This document shows, piece by piece, positions 27,815-35,143 of a stretch of DNA of 64,000 bases (positions are counted from its first letter, which is position 1; every line of letters begins with the position of its first letter). The position numbers and the translations under genes are program-made. This DNA is from DATJKD01 sp963834855 (GTDB taxonomy: Bacteria; Pseudomonadota; Gammaproteobacteria; Steroidobacterales; Steroidobacteraceae). The stretch covers positions 153,237-217,236 of the forward strand of contig CAWIDH010000021.1 in the NCBI GenBank assembly GCA_963834855.1. The letters run 5' to 3'. The notes under the pieces were generated by a model, which saw only the letters and a list, made by a program, of their open reading frames with translations, made no database searches and had not been told where the DNA came from.

Positions 27815-28206
27815 CCGAGGTCTGTGGGCGGCCCGCTCATGACCTCACGGACCTCGATTGGCATGTTGAACGGCTTGCCGCCGATGCCCGGCGCGGCCGA
27901 GGCCTCCGCAGCGATCTGGTACGCCCGCTCGGGACCGTCGACATCCACGATCCAGTAGCCGGCGAGAAACTCCTTGGACTCGGGGAAGACGCCGTCGGTG
28001 ACCGGCTTGCCGTCCTTGCCGGCGCGTACCACCTTCGCCTGCATGGGCGTCGCCAGCCCTTCGCCACTCACCAGCTCGCCGGCGGCGCGCAACTTCTTGC
28101 TGAAATCGATCATGAAGGCGATGTGCGCCTCGATGTCCTTCTTCGGCATGCTGCCGAACTGGTCGTAGCCGTCGCGCGGGCAATTCATCATCAGCATGTA
28201 CTTCAT
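27811..28206 (-). CDS. YciI/DGPF-family protein, partner of ECF42
   Basis: 131 residues from ATG 28206 with AAGGAG 9 nt upstream. YCII-like ferredoxin-fold protein starting MKYMLMMNCP, with the DGPF-type core (DGVFPESKEFLAGYWIVDVDGPERAYQIAA). Genes of this type are almost always next to ECF42 sigma genes and are believed to be their targets. The biochemical function is unknown. Confidence 0.88.
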   Translation of the reverse strand: MKYMLMMNCPRDGYDQFGSMPKKDIEAHIAFMIDFSKKLRAAGELVSGEGLATPMQAKVVRAGKDGKPVTDGVFPESKEFLAGYWIVDVDGPERAYQIAAEASAAPGIGGKPFNMPIEVREVMSGPPTDLG

Positions 28207-28359
28207 GGTATTGGCTCCTTCTACACTGGAGCGCGCCGGGATAGGCGCGCTTTCACGGGTAAGTCGGAGCCGGAGTCGGGCTCTCGACATCGAAGGCAAG
28301 GATTTTCCGAGGGGCCCGCCGGAATCGGCCACGGGGCCAGTCGCTCCCGCGTCTCGCAC

Positions 28360-28881
28360 TCATGTATGGACGTGCTCGCCGCCGCAGGCTTTCCATTCCT
28401 TCGCGAGTTCACCGAGGTCCTCGTCGGCGCGCGGCTTCAGGCCCATCAGGATTCCACCGTCGCGAATGCCTGTTTCGTATTGCTCCATCCGTGCGCGGGG
28501 GATTCCCCAGTCTGCGAGCGCGCCCAGGAGACCCCCGGCGACCGCGACGGCGCCGGCCGCAGCAACGGCCGCTGCAATAGGCCCGGCGATCACCAGGCCG
28601 GGCAGAATCGCGGCGACGCCAACGGCCGCGACCACCGGCGCGATCGTCCCGACCGTGCCACCAACCGGACCGCCAAGCTCGCCGCCTCTCGCCGCCTGGC
28701 CGGAGTGCTCCGACGCTCGGTTACCGAGCTCCGTGTCGGCTTGTTGATCGGCCGGGAACAAGCGATTCCGGGTTTCGTCGGACATCACCAGGTTGATGTC
28801 CTTGGGCGCGTAGCCGCGTCGGACCGCGGCGTCGAAGGCGCACTCGGCAGCAACCCGGTTCGTAAACAGCGCGGTAATCAT
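28360..28881 (-). CDS. Hypothetical protein with Ala/Gly-rich zipper helices
   Basis: 173 residues from ATG 28881. The N-terminal alpha/beta segment (ITALFTNRVAAECAFDAAVRRGYAPKDINLVMSDETR) looks like a short regulatory fold of general-stress proteins. The centre (about 70-130) is a glycine/alanine-rich hydrophobic hairpin (VGTIAPVVAAVGVAAILPGLVIAGPIAAAVAAAG in parts) that may insert in or associate with membranes. The C-terminal part is polar with MEQYETGIRDGGILMG. Similar to low-temperature- or stress-induced proteins; function unknown. Confidence 0.65.
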   Translation of the reverse strand: MITALFTNRVAAECAFDAAVRRGYAPKDINLVMSDETRNRLFPADQQADTELGNRASEHSGQAARGGELGGPVGGTVGTIAPVVAAVGVAAILPGLVIAGPIAAAVAAAGAVAVAGGLLGALADWGIPRARMEQYETGIRDGGILMGLKPRADEDLGELAKEWKACGGEHVHT

Positions 28882-29045
28882 GGCCCCGAGCGTAGGACCG
28901 CGGCGGGATCGGGCGAAATCGGCGAGTCGTTCCGCAGGCGTAGGACGCCTCTTACGCGTGCTAGCCTTTCGCAGCGGTCGGTCGTCGACCGCGGTTGATC
29001 GGATGCGCGGACGGTATCGCGCGGAGTGAAGCTGCGGGCAAACGC

Positions 29046-29699
29046 ATGACGCTGGATCTTTTTGCAGCCGCAGAGCCGGCCGCTGTCCGCCAGGAAAGGC
29101 TGGGGCCCGGTGCGGTCGTGCTGCGTGCCTTTGCGGCGCCGGCAAGCGGCGTACTCCTGGCCGCGATCGAAGGGGTCACGCGCACAGCGCCGTTCCGGCA
29201 CATGGTCACACCCGGCGGATTTCGCATGTCCGTTGCGATGACCAGTTGCGGCGACTGGGGTTGGGTCACCGATGCGACGGGTTATCGCTACGACGCAATC
29301 GACCCGAACACCGGTCGGCCCTGGCCGCGCATGCCGAACGAGTTTCGGCGGCTGGCGAGCGACGCGGCGAGCGCCGGCGGCTTCCCGGGCTTCGAGCCGG
29401 ATTCGTGCCTGATCAACCGTTACGAACCCGGAACGCGGCTGTCGCTGCACCAGGACAAGGACGAACGCGACTACACGGCGCCGATCGTCTCGGTCTCACT
29501 TGGACTGCCGGCAGTGTTCCTGTTCGGCGGTGGGCGCCGCGCGGACCGGCCCACGCGTGTGCCCCTGGCGCACGGCGACATCGTCGTGTGGGGCGGGCCG
29601 GCGCGGCTCCGTTATCACGGCGTCGCGCCGCTCAAGGACGGCGAGCATCCACTCACCGGTCGCTGCCGCATCAACCTGACGTTTCGCAAGGCGATGTGA
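29046..29699 (+). CDS. alkB: DNA repair dioxygenase AlkB
   Basis: 217 residues. Fe(II)/2-oxoglutarate-dependent demethylase of 1-methyladenine and 3-methylcytosine. Metal ligands H135-x-D137 in LHQDKDE and H191 in RYHGV; the 2-oxoglutarate-binding pair lies in RCRINLTFR (Arg208, Arg214). The nucleotide-recognition lid MSVAMTSCGDWGWVTD is present. ATG 29046 is chosen by family length. It stands alone, not next to ada. Confidence 0.93.
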   Translation: MTLDLFAAAEPAAVRQERLGPGAVVLRAFAAPASGVLLAAIEGVTRTAPFRHMVTPGGFRMSVAMTSCGDWGWVTDATGYRYDAIDPNTGRPWPRMPNEFRRLASDAASAGGFPGFEPDSCLINRYEPGTRLSLHQDKDERDYTAPIVSVSLGLPAVFLFGGGRRADRPTRVPLAHGDIVVWGGPARLRYHGVAPLKDGEHPLTGRCRINLTFRKAM

Positions 29700-29747
29700 C
29701 CCCGACAGAGATTTGCCTGGCGAAGGGTCAGCACTTCGCATCCGCTC

Positions 29748-30323
29748 TCAGGGGCGACCCGAGCTTTGCCCGTTGATGACACCACCGGCGATCAGGTGCG
29801 CCGTGCGCAGGGGTTCCGGCAGGGCGCCGTGTCGGGCGTGCTGCCGCAGGAGGTCGGCCGCCGACTCCCGGTCGATGCCCGCGCGCTGGACGAACAGCCC
29901 TCCGACCACCTCCATCGTTCCGGCGCGCTCGATCAGTCGCCACTTGCGTTTGCCTCCCGCGACCCGGCCGAGGAGGGCATGGCGGATGGCGGCGAGATTC
30001 GGCCGTCGTCGAGCGATCACGATGACGGGCCGCGACAGGGCCGCGGACAAGGCATGGATGTCCACGACGTTGAAGCCGGCGACCGCTATTCCCTGGAGAA
30101 GCACTGCGTGCAGTTGCGGGTAGAACCGCGATTGCTCGACACAGGCAGCCAGGCGGGCAGTAGCGTTCACGCCGTCGCGGCGGACGAGGCAGGACAGCAC
30201 GCCGTCGAGCCGATCGGCGGCATAGACGGCTCCGACGACCAGGACGTCGCCCCGATGACCGGACGGAAACGGCCCGTCATCGAACCCCACGACGTGCGAC
30301 CAGCGTTGCCGCCTGCGTTTCAC
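29748..30323 (-). CDS. DUF99 (UPF0215) family protein
   Basis: 191 residues with a GTG start. Matches DUF99, an endonuclease V-like fold: VVGFDDGPF, GDVLVVGAVYAADRLDGVL, LHAVLLQGIAVAGFNVVDIHAL, PVIVIARRRPNL, KWRLIERAG. Mostly archaeal, with scattered bacterial members. Whether it retains nuclease activity is unknown. The stop at 29748 lies 48 nt from the end of convergent alkB. Confidence 0.85.
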   Translation of the reverse strand: MKRRRQRWSHVVGFDDGPFPSGHRGDVLVVGAVYAADRLDGVLSCLVRRDGVNATARLAACVEQSRFYPQLHAVLLQGIAVAGFNVVDIHALSAALSRPVIVIARRRPNLAAIRHALLGRVAGGKRKWRLIERAGTMEVVGGLFVQRAGIDRESAADLLRQHARHGALPEPLRTAHLIAGGVINGQSSGRP

Positions 30324-30411
30324 GACTCAAGCACGATCGGGCGTTCCGGCGCAGGTCCGGACCGGGATTATCCTAGGGCGAGAGCCACGACCACAGCGGG
30401 AGGTGGGTGCC

Positions 30412-30897
30412 ATGGAACTCGTTACCGTGAGGATCGACAAGCCGGAGACGACCAACTTCATTCTCGGCCAGACGCATTTCATCAAGACTGTCGAGGACAT
30501 ACACGAGGCGCTCGTCACCGCCGTGCCCGGCATCAAGTTCGGGCTCGCGTTCTGCGAGGCGTCGGGCAAGTGCCTTGTGCGTCACTCGGGCACCGATGCC
30601 GGGCTCGAGGAGCTGGCCTCACGCAACGCGCTTGCGATCGGGGCCGGGCACAGCTTCATCCTCTTTCTCGGCGACGGCTACTACCCGATCAACGTGCTGA
30701 ACGCGATCAAGACCGTGCCCGAGGTCTGCCACGTTTTCTGCGCCACCGCGAATCCGACCGAGGTCATTGTCGGTGCGACGGGGCAGGGACGAGCCATCCT
30801 CGGTGTCGTCGACGGCTCCCCGCCCCAGGGCGTTGAGGACGAGGCGGGCATCGAGTGGCGCCACGGTCTGCTGCGGAAGATCGGCTACAAGCTGTGA
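30412..30897 (+). CDS. Adenosine-specific kinase (DUF355/COG1839 family)
   Basis: 161 residues with GGGAGGTGG before ATG 30412. Closely follows the adenosine-specific kinase family: TTNFILGQTHFIKTVEDIHEAL, GIKFGLAFCEASG, GAGHSFILFLGDGYYPINVLNAIK, CHVFCATANPTEVI, GVVDGSPPQGVE. The annotation derives from an archaeal structure; physiological function in bacteria is not established. It lies just upstream of the tRNA-Leu/intron locus. Confidence 0.85.
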   Translation: MELVTVRIDKPETTNFILGQTHFIKTVEDIHEALVTAVPGIKFGLAFCEASGKCLVRHSGTDAGLEELASRNALAIGAGHSFILFLGDGYYPINVLNAIKTVPEVCHVFCATANPTEVIVGATGQGRAILGVVDGSPPQGVEDEAGIEWRHGLLRKIGYKL

Positions 30898-30949
30898 CCT
30901 CCGCCTATCCGTCCACTGCGATGTGTACAATCAGGCGTCGCCCTCGATT

Positions 30950-30984
30950 GCCCGGGTGGCGAAATTGGTAGACGCAAGGGACTT
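30950..30984 (+). tRNA. tRNA-Leu(UAA), 5' exon only
   Basis: GCCCGGGTGGCG, the D-loop segment AAATTGGTAGA and the anticodon 5' stem AGGGACTT form nucleotides 1-34 of tRNA-Leu(UAA), stopping exactly after U34. What follows is intron-like sequence. No 3' exon (AAAATCCCT..., T-arm, acceptor) is found downstream on this strand, so no mature tRNA can come from this copy as assembled. Confidence 0.75.
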
Positions 30985-31113
30985 GGAAGCTTGAGCACTC
31001 GGTTCGGAAACGTCCGAGTGAATGGGGTCAAATTCGGGGAACCAGTAGCACGTCATGGTGACTGCAATCCCGAGCTAAGCCTGGTCCGACGCCTGCTACG
31101 GTAGGTTGGCGTC
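30985..31113 (+). ncRNA. 5' half of a group I intron in tRNA-Leu(UAA)
   Basis: The element begins after U34, the known site of group I introns in tRNA-Leu(UAA). Exon CUU (30982-30984) can pair with GAG (30993-30995), giving the canonical U-G pair at the splice site. P2 is ACTCGG/CCGAGT (30997-31002 and 31014-31019). GTCAAATTCGGGGAACC, then GCAATCCCGAGCTAAGCC (31064-31081), correspond to the P4/P5/P6 core of cyanobacterial-type tRNA-Leu introns. GACGCC/GGCGTC (31088-31113) would be the P6 stem. The P7, P3', P8 and P9 parts with the guanosine-binding site are absent, so this copy cannot self-splice. The core match is from memory of the family. Confidence 0.7.
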
Positions 31114-31349
31114 AATGCGTGGCAGTTTGGACAGAGTAGCCGCAAATTTGCGAGGTGGTTGTCCCGATTGTTTCCATTGATGTGGTCAAGCTCGAGCGGA
31201 ACGGGCCGACCGAGCCATGTCGCGAGACCGCAGGATGCGCACAGAGGCGCGAGCAGTCCCTCCCGAAGGAGGCGATTCTTGAGCTTGAAGGAGCTGATGT
31301 GCACGGCGTTTTCGAGATAGGCCCGGATCGGACGGCGGGGGCGATGCAC
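31053..31349 (-). CDS. HNH endonuclease, antisense to the intron fragment
   Basis: 98 residues from a GTG at 31349. Zinc-type HNH fold: CASC (first Cys pair), WLGRPVPLELDHINGNNRDN with the catalytic H of DH, then LRLLCPNCHALTPTYR (second Cys pair). An N-terminal helix region (HISSFKLKNRLLREGLL) is typical of intron- or tRNA-associated HNH proteins. Its last 15 codons (RSRRRTRLSSGLQSP) are read from the complement of the intron P4-P6 region. Its start lies just inside the 3' side of an inverted tRNA-Leu fragment. No Shine-Dalgarno is evident. Could be a homing nuclease with the intron or tRNA gene as target. Confidence 0.75.
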   Translation of the reverse strand: MHRPRRPIRAYLENAVHISSFKLKNRLLREGLLAPLCASCGLATWLGRPVPLELDHINGNNRDNHLANLRLLCPNCHALTPTYRSRRRTRLSSGLQSP

Positions 31350-31353
31350 TGCC

Positions 31354-31411
31354 CGCGGTTGCCCCCGAGGGATTTTAAGTCCCTTGCGTCTACCAGTTTC
31401 GCCACCCGGGC
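31354..31411 (-). tRNA. tRNA-Leu(UAA) 5' fragment, inverted and intronless
   Basis: On the minus strand nucleotides 1-58 of tRNA-Leu(UAA) are present: GCCCGGG acceptor, D-arm, uninterrupted anticodon loop CTTAAAA closed by AGGGA/TCCCT, and the start of the variable arm (CGGGGGCAACCGCG). The T-arm with GTTCGA is missing; sequence goes straight into the HNH gene. TCCGGGC (complement of 31321-31327) could pair with the acceptor strand, but no CCA or T-loop exists, so a functional tRNA is unlikely. Confidence 0.7.
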
Positions 31412-31534
31412 CACGGTGAGCGGCGCGATCTTACGCTGGCGCGGCTCTGGATGTCGTGTCGATCGCCGCGGGCCTGACGTAGGCGATGGACGGCAGCGGC
31501 TCGATCAGTTCTGCGGCAGCTCTTACTGCACTGG

Positions 31535-32593
31535 CTACGGCTCGGCGGTGGCGCCTTCGCACATCATGAACCGCGCGAATTGGTCCGTGTGGTAGCGCAG
31601 GCTCCTGCCGCCCGCCTGCACGGTCACGACATAGCCCGGCACAGCCGCCTCAACCGGGAGCTGGACGCTCGCGCCGCAGCCGAGCGTTCCGTCGAGCCAG
31701 GTGATCGGATCGACGGAGATGACCTTGACCAGGTCCACATCCAGTCCCAGGCGCGTGGCGGCATCCGCAAGCACGGAATTCGAGAGACGCGAGGGGAGAG
31801 CAGCGCGGGCGTCGGAGTGCACCTGCGACCTGGCGTGTGTGGAAGTCATCTCCTGTGCGGCGGCCACGTCCCTGGATCGCGTGTCGCCTTCGGACCGCGT
31901 GGCGCCTTCGGACGTCGCGTCCCGTGGCGGCCGCGGCGACGCCTGTGTATCCGTGGGCGCATCGGGGCGCGCGTCCAGATCCGGCCCCCGCACCGCTGCC
32001 CCTGGAGGTGCGATCGAACGCGCAGGCGGGGGCGCCGATTCGCCGGAGGCCGGGGCCTCGTTCGCCGCGGGTGCCTGCCGGACGGCAGCTTTCTCTTGTG
32101 ACTTTGCGATCGGCTCGGGGCCGTCAGCCCGCGATTTCGCCTCGGACGAACCTGGCGGCGCATCCTCCACGAATCCCGGCTGTTCGGCGTCCGACGTTTC
32201 CCTTGGCGGAGCGGCCGCCGTCGTTCCTGGGGCGCCAGGGGACATGGCCGGCGCTGCGGATCTCGAGGCGCCTGGGGATGCGGCTGGCGCGACGGATTCA
32301 CGCGCGGCCGGGAACGCCGCGTACTCCTCGCGCGGCATCAGGCGCACCAGCCCGACGGCGAGCAACGCGACCGACGCGGCAGCGGCCAGCGGCGCGAAGC
32401 GCGTCCAGCGCCGATTGATCCGTGCACCGCCCGCCGGAGGCCGCCCGGCGCCCGAAACCTCGCCAGGCCCGCGGGCCGCGGCGCGTATGCGCGCGTCGAC
32501 GGCCGCATCCGGAAGCTCGTCGAACTGCTGTCGCCAGCGACGCCGCAGCTCGCGGTCGTCGGGGCCGTCGCCCGGCAACGACTCGCCGCTCAT
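31535..32593 (-). CDS. Putative anti-sigma factor, single-pass membrane protein
   Basis: 352 residues. A short cytoplasmic N-terminus (DDRELRRRWRQQFDELPDAAVDARI) is followed by one membrane helix (FAPLAAAASVALLAVGLV). A long Ala/Pro/Ser-rich, low-complexity periplasmic stretch (about 90-260) and a small C-terminal domain follow (ITWLDGTLGCGASVQLPVEAAVPGYVVTV; SLRYHTDQFARFMMC). Its ATG overlaps the TGA of the ECF sigma gene (32590-32593), the usual arrangement for sigma/anti-sigma pairs. No zinc-binding HXXXCXXC motif is present, so the anti-sigma role is inferred from context. Confidence 0.65.
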   Translation of the reverse strand: MSGESLPGDGPDDRELRRRWRQQFDELPDAAVDARIRAAARGPGEVSGAGRPPAGGARINRRWTRFAPLAAAASVALLAVGLVRLMPREEYAAFPAARESVAPAASPGASRSAAPAMSPGAPGTTAAAPPRETSDAEQPGFVEDAPPGSSEAKSRADGPEPIAKSQEKAAVRQAPAANEAPASGESAPPPARSIAPPGAAVRGPDLDARPDAPTDTQASPRPPRDATSEGATRSEGDTRSRDVAAAQEMTSTHARSQVHSDARAALPSRLSNSVLADAATRLGLDVDLVKVISVDPITWLDGTLGCGASVQLPVEAAVPGYVVTVQAGGRSLRYHTDQFARFMMCEGATAEP

Positions 32594-33225
32594 TGCGCGT
32601 CTCCAAGTGATGCGCGCAGCCGCGCATATGCGTAGCGCAGCCGGCTCTTGACGGTCTCCGCCGGCGCGCCTGTCAGCCCCGCGATCTCGGCCACCGCGAG
32701 CCCACCTTCGACGTGCAGCAGGAACGCGTCGCGCTGCGTGGCCGGCAGCGATTCGAGCGCCGCGAGGAGCAGTCGGCCCTGCTGCAGCGCGTTCGCGGCC
32801 CGGGGCGGGTCAGCGTGGATCGCCGTGTCCGCGAGCTCTGCAGCGGCACCGTCGTCCTCTACGGCTTCGAGGGAGACCAGGCGCTGCGGCGCGCTGGCAC
32901 GCCAGTGATCGATCATGCGGTTCCGTGCGACGCTGTAGAGCCAGGGAGTGAAACGCGACGCCGCATCGAAGGTCGAGCGCGCGACGATGAGCTTGAGCCA
33001 CACGTCCTGGTGCAGTTCCTCCGCAATCGCGCGATCGCCGCAGTGCCGCAACAGGTAGCGGAACACCCCGCCGCGATGCCGGTCATACAGCCGGTCGAAA
33101 GCGGCGGCGTCACCGGCCTGCCAGGCCCGCATCAGCGCCTCGTCCGATTCCGCCACCCGCGACTCGAGCGCATGCATGCGAGCCGCAGTATGGGGTGCGC
33201 AATCCGCAGCGACAATTCCGATCAT
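32590..33225 (-). CDS. ECF sigma-70 family RNA polymerase sigma factor
   Basis: 211 residues (or 195 if started at Met17, position 33177). Region 2 is AFDRLYDRHRGGVFRYLLRHCGD with RFTPWLYSVARNRMIDHWR; region 4 is LESLPATQRDAFLLHVEGGLAVAEIAGLTGAPAETVKSRLRYAYARL. It is cotranscribed with the membrane anti-sigma-like gene, and an exported protein gene lies 12 nt upstream on the same strand. The signal sensed is unknown. Confidence 0.88.
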   Translation of the reverse strand: MIGIVAADCAPHTAARMHALESRVAESDEALMRAWQAGDAAAFDRLYDRHRGGVFRYLLRHCGDRAIAEELHQDVWLKLIVARSTFDAASRFTPWLYSVARNRMIDHWRASAPQRLVSLEAVEDDGAAAELADTAIHADPPRAANALQQGRLLLAALESLPATQRDAFLLHVEGGLAVAEIAGLTGAPAETVKSRLRYAYARLRASLGDAQ

Positions 33226-33237
33226 GCATCGTGCCGA

Positions 33238-34050
33238 TCAGGGATCCGGGACGAAGCCGAGGTGTCCGGGAAACGGTTCAGGGTCGTTGCCCGGCGGGCG
33301 CCACCCCGGCAGTACGCCCATGGCCACCAGCGCACTGCGAGTCTCGTAGCGAATGCTGATCGTCTCGTCCGGCTTGTTGCTCGCGCGGTCGAAACTCGTC
33401 CACTGCGCGGGCGAGTGCTCGCTGCGCCCATGACCCGTGCCGAGCGACGCCGAGCGCTCGGCCGCGTCGGCGCGGGACTTGGCCTCGCCAGCCTCGGCCC
33501 GCGCCGCGGGCGATGCGGCGTTGCGTCCGTCGGCCGGGGAGCCGTAGAGCCGGGTGTCCGGCTCCTGCGCAACGACGGGCGATCGCCGCTCGCGGAACAG
33601 CGCGACGCCGATCACGCCGAGATCGTTCGGCCGCCCGGTGCGCGCCGCATAGGAATCGGACGGATCCGTGAATACGAAGGCAGCCGTGCGATCGAGGCTC
33701 TTGCGCCAGCCTTCGACCGTGACGTAGTCGCCCGGTTCGATCACGTACCCGGATTGCGCGGGCGACGCCGTCTGGCCGGTGATCACGTTGACGCCGTCGA
33801 CGCTGATGACCGCCAGCACCCGCACGCCCGTGCAGTTGCGGACGCGGACCGAGTATTCGTGGCCAGGGTCACCGACGATCCAGCTGCGGCCCAATTTGCG
33901 GTGCGTGGGCAAGGCCTGGTGCAGCGTTCGGTTGTAGACGTCGACCTGCGCCAGCGTTTCGCTGGACAGCGCCGGGCCGGGCAGCAGCAAGGCGGTCATC
34001 AGGCCGCCGGCGCCTGCCAGCACAGCAACGCGGCGTGCGGTTCGATCCAT
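33238..34050 (-). CDS. Exported hypothetical protein
   Basis: 270 residues with a signal peptide (residues 1-30, cleavage near ALSSE). The mature part has a beta-rich segment (YSVRVRNCTGVRVLAVISVDGVNVITG; YVIEPGDYVTVEGWRKS; VIGVALFRERR), like small carbohydrate- or Ig-type folds, then a charged low-complexity tail. It lies 12 nt upstream of the ECF sigma gene on the same strand, so probably the same operon. No known enzyme motif. Confidence 0.7.
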   Translation of the reverse strand: MDRTARRVAVLAGAGGLMTALLLPGPALSSETLAQVDVYNRTLHQALPTHRKLGRSWIVGDPGHEYSVRVRNCTGVRVLAVISVDGVNVITGQTASPAQSGYVIEPGDYVTVEGWRKSLDRTAAFVFTDPSDSYAARTGRPNDLGVIGVALFRERRSPVVAQEPDTRLYGSPADGRNAASPAARAEAGEAKSRADAAERSASLGTGHGRSEHSPAQWTSFDRASNKPDETISIRYETRSALVAMGVLPGWRPPGNDPEPFPGHLGFVPDP

Positions 34051-34877
34051 GGCTCGAGACTCCTCGTGTAACGGGAACTCGAACCTGAATACGGAACCGG
34101 CGGTGGCGGCGGGGTTAACGTGCGTGCGCTGTCCCGGCGCAGGCCAGCAGTCTTACGAGGGCAGGGCGACCCGCGTGTCGAGCGACATGCCGGCGAGCTC
34201 ATACCCCCGGCGGAAGTCCTGGATGTGGCGGGTCATCCACGTCTGCGCCTCTTCGGGCTTTCCGCGACGCACGGCCTCGGCGATGCAGCGCTCGGCAACG
34301 ACGATGCGCGACTGTGCCTGCGGGACGCGATCGATCATGCGGCGCAGCGAAGGCGCCAGCAGGCGCGTCAGCGGCTGCGTGGACAGGACGAGCACGCGGT
34401 TGCCGGCGAGCTCGGCCAGCAGGCCGAAGTACTCCACGACGATCGCGACTGCGGCGTCGGCGCTGCGCGCGGACTCGACGCGCAGCGACGACGTCGTCGA
34501 GCAGCGCCGAGCCTTCGGGCCGGGCGCGCTCGGCCGCGAGCGCCGCGGTACGCGGTGCGATCGCGAGCATGGCTTCCCACAACTCGATGAAGGTCACCTC
34601 GTCGAGCGCAAGCGCCCGGCTCACGCGCGAGGCGGTCTCCGCAGGAACGGGCCGGATGACGAGCAGCCGCTTGCCGCCGTTCACGCGGTTGACCAGCCCG
34701 GAGGATTCCAGCCTGCGCAGGGCCTCGCGGACGGTGGAGCGGTTCACGCCGAACTGGCGGGCGAGCTCGGTCTCGGTCGGCAGGGGGTCGCCCGGGCGCA
34801 GCGCCCGGCGCAGGATCTTCTCCTCGATCGCGGCCGAGACGCGCCAATAGGCCGGGTGTTGCAACAGCCGCTCGAAC

Positions 34878-34900
34878 AAAATTGGCTCGGAGCCAATTTT
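34878..34900. promoter_or_regulatory. 23-bp perfect palindrome (possible operator, copy 1)
   Basis: AAAATTGGCTC and GAGCCAATTTT flank a single central G. It abuts the TTG at 34879 that I consider an alternative gntR start. A second copy lies at 35035-35055, with degenerate copies between (for example around 34985). Confidence 0.5.
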
Positions 34901-35034
34901 CGGTTTCGAGTCGATTGGGCCCGAGGCAGAACTGGACTGAATCGGCCCCGTGCGCGTCCCGGGGGTGGCTTTCGGATTGATCGGCGCAGAGCCGGTTTTT
35001 CCGCCTGACTTTCGCTTCCCGGCGCGTTTCACGG

Positions 35035-35055
35035 AAATTGGCTCCGAGCCAATTT
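35035..35055. promoter_or_regulatory. 21-bp perfect palindrome (possible operator, copy 2)
   Basis: AAATTGGCTC and GAGCCAATTT flank a single central C. It is identical in its arms to copy 1, 156 bp away centre to centre. Confidence 0.5.
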
Positions 35056-35086
35056 TTGAGCGTTTCTTGGGTTGACTGATCATCGG

Positions 35087-35099
35087 ATTGTCGGACAAT
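35087..35099. promoter_or_regulatory. FadR-type GntR operator candidate
   Basis: ATTGTC-G-GACAAT is a perfect palindrome fitting the TNGTNNNACNA consensus of FadR-subfamily regulators. It lies between divergent gntR and the acyl-CoA dehydrogenase operon. Confidence 0.6.
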
Positions 35100-35143
35100 A
35101 TGCGCCAGGCGTAGTCGGCGCGCAAGTGGCGGAGGGCAGAGTC

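Larger units (their letters stand above)
34153..35083 (-). pseudogene. GntR/FadR-family (FCD) regulator of the leucine-type operon, frameshifted
   Basis: A winged-helix GntR domain (AYWRVSAAIEEKILRRALRPGDPLPTETELARQFGVNRSTVREALRRLESSGLV in parts) is followed by an FCD ligand-binding domain. A +1 shift near 34487 separates LLDDVVA from RVESARSADAAVAIVVEYFGLL; the C-terminal part ends at 34153. The 65-residue N-terminal extension (34880-35083) is low-complexity with repeated KIGSEPI and is encoded over palindromes, so translation may really start near the TTG at 34879. Divergent from the acyl-CoA dehydrogenase operon it probably controls. Confidence 0.75.

Noticed and set aside
30950..31084. 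Functional tRNA-Leu with an intron at 30950
   Set aside because: No 3' exon, no P7-P9, no CCA end in the window; classified as a fragment.
31321..31411. A complete aberrant tRNA on the minus strand, closed by TCCGGGC
   Set aside because: The acceptor can pair, but there is no T-loop or GTTCGA and no discriminator/CCA; the pairing is probably chance.
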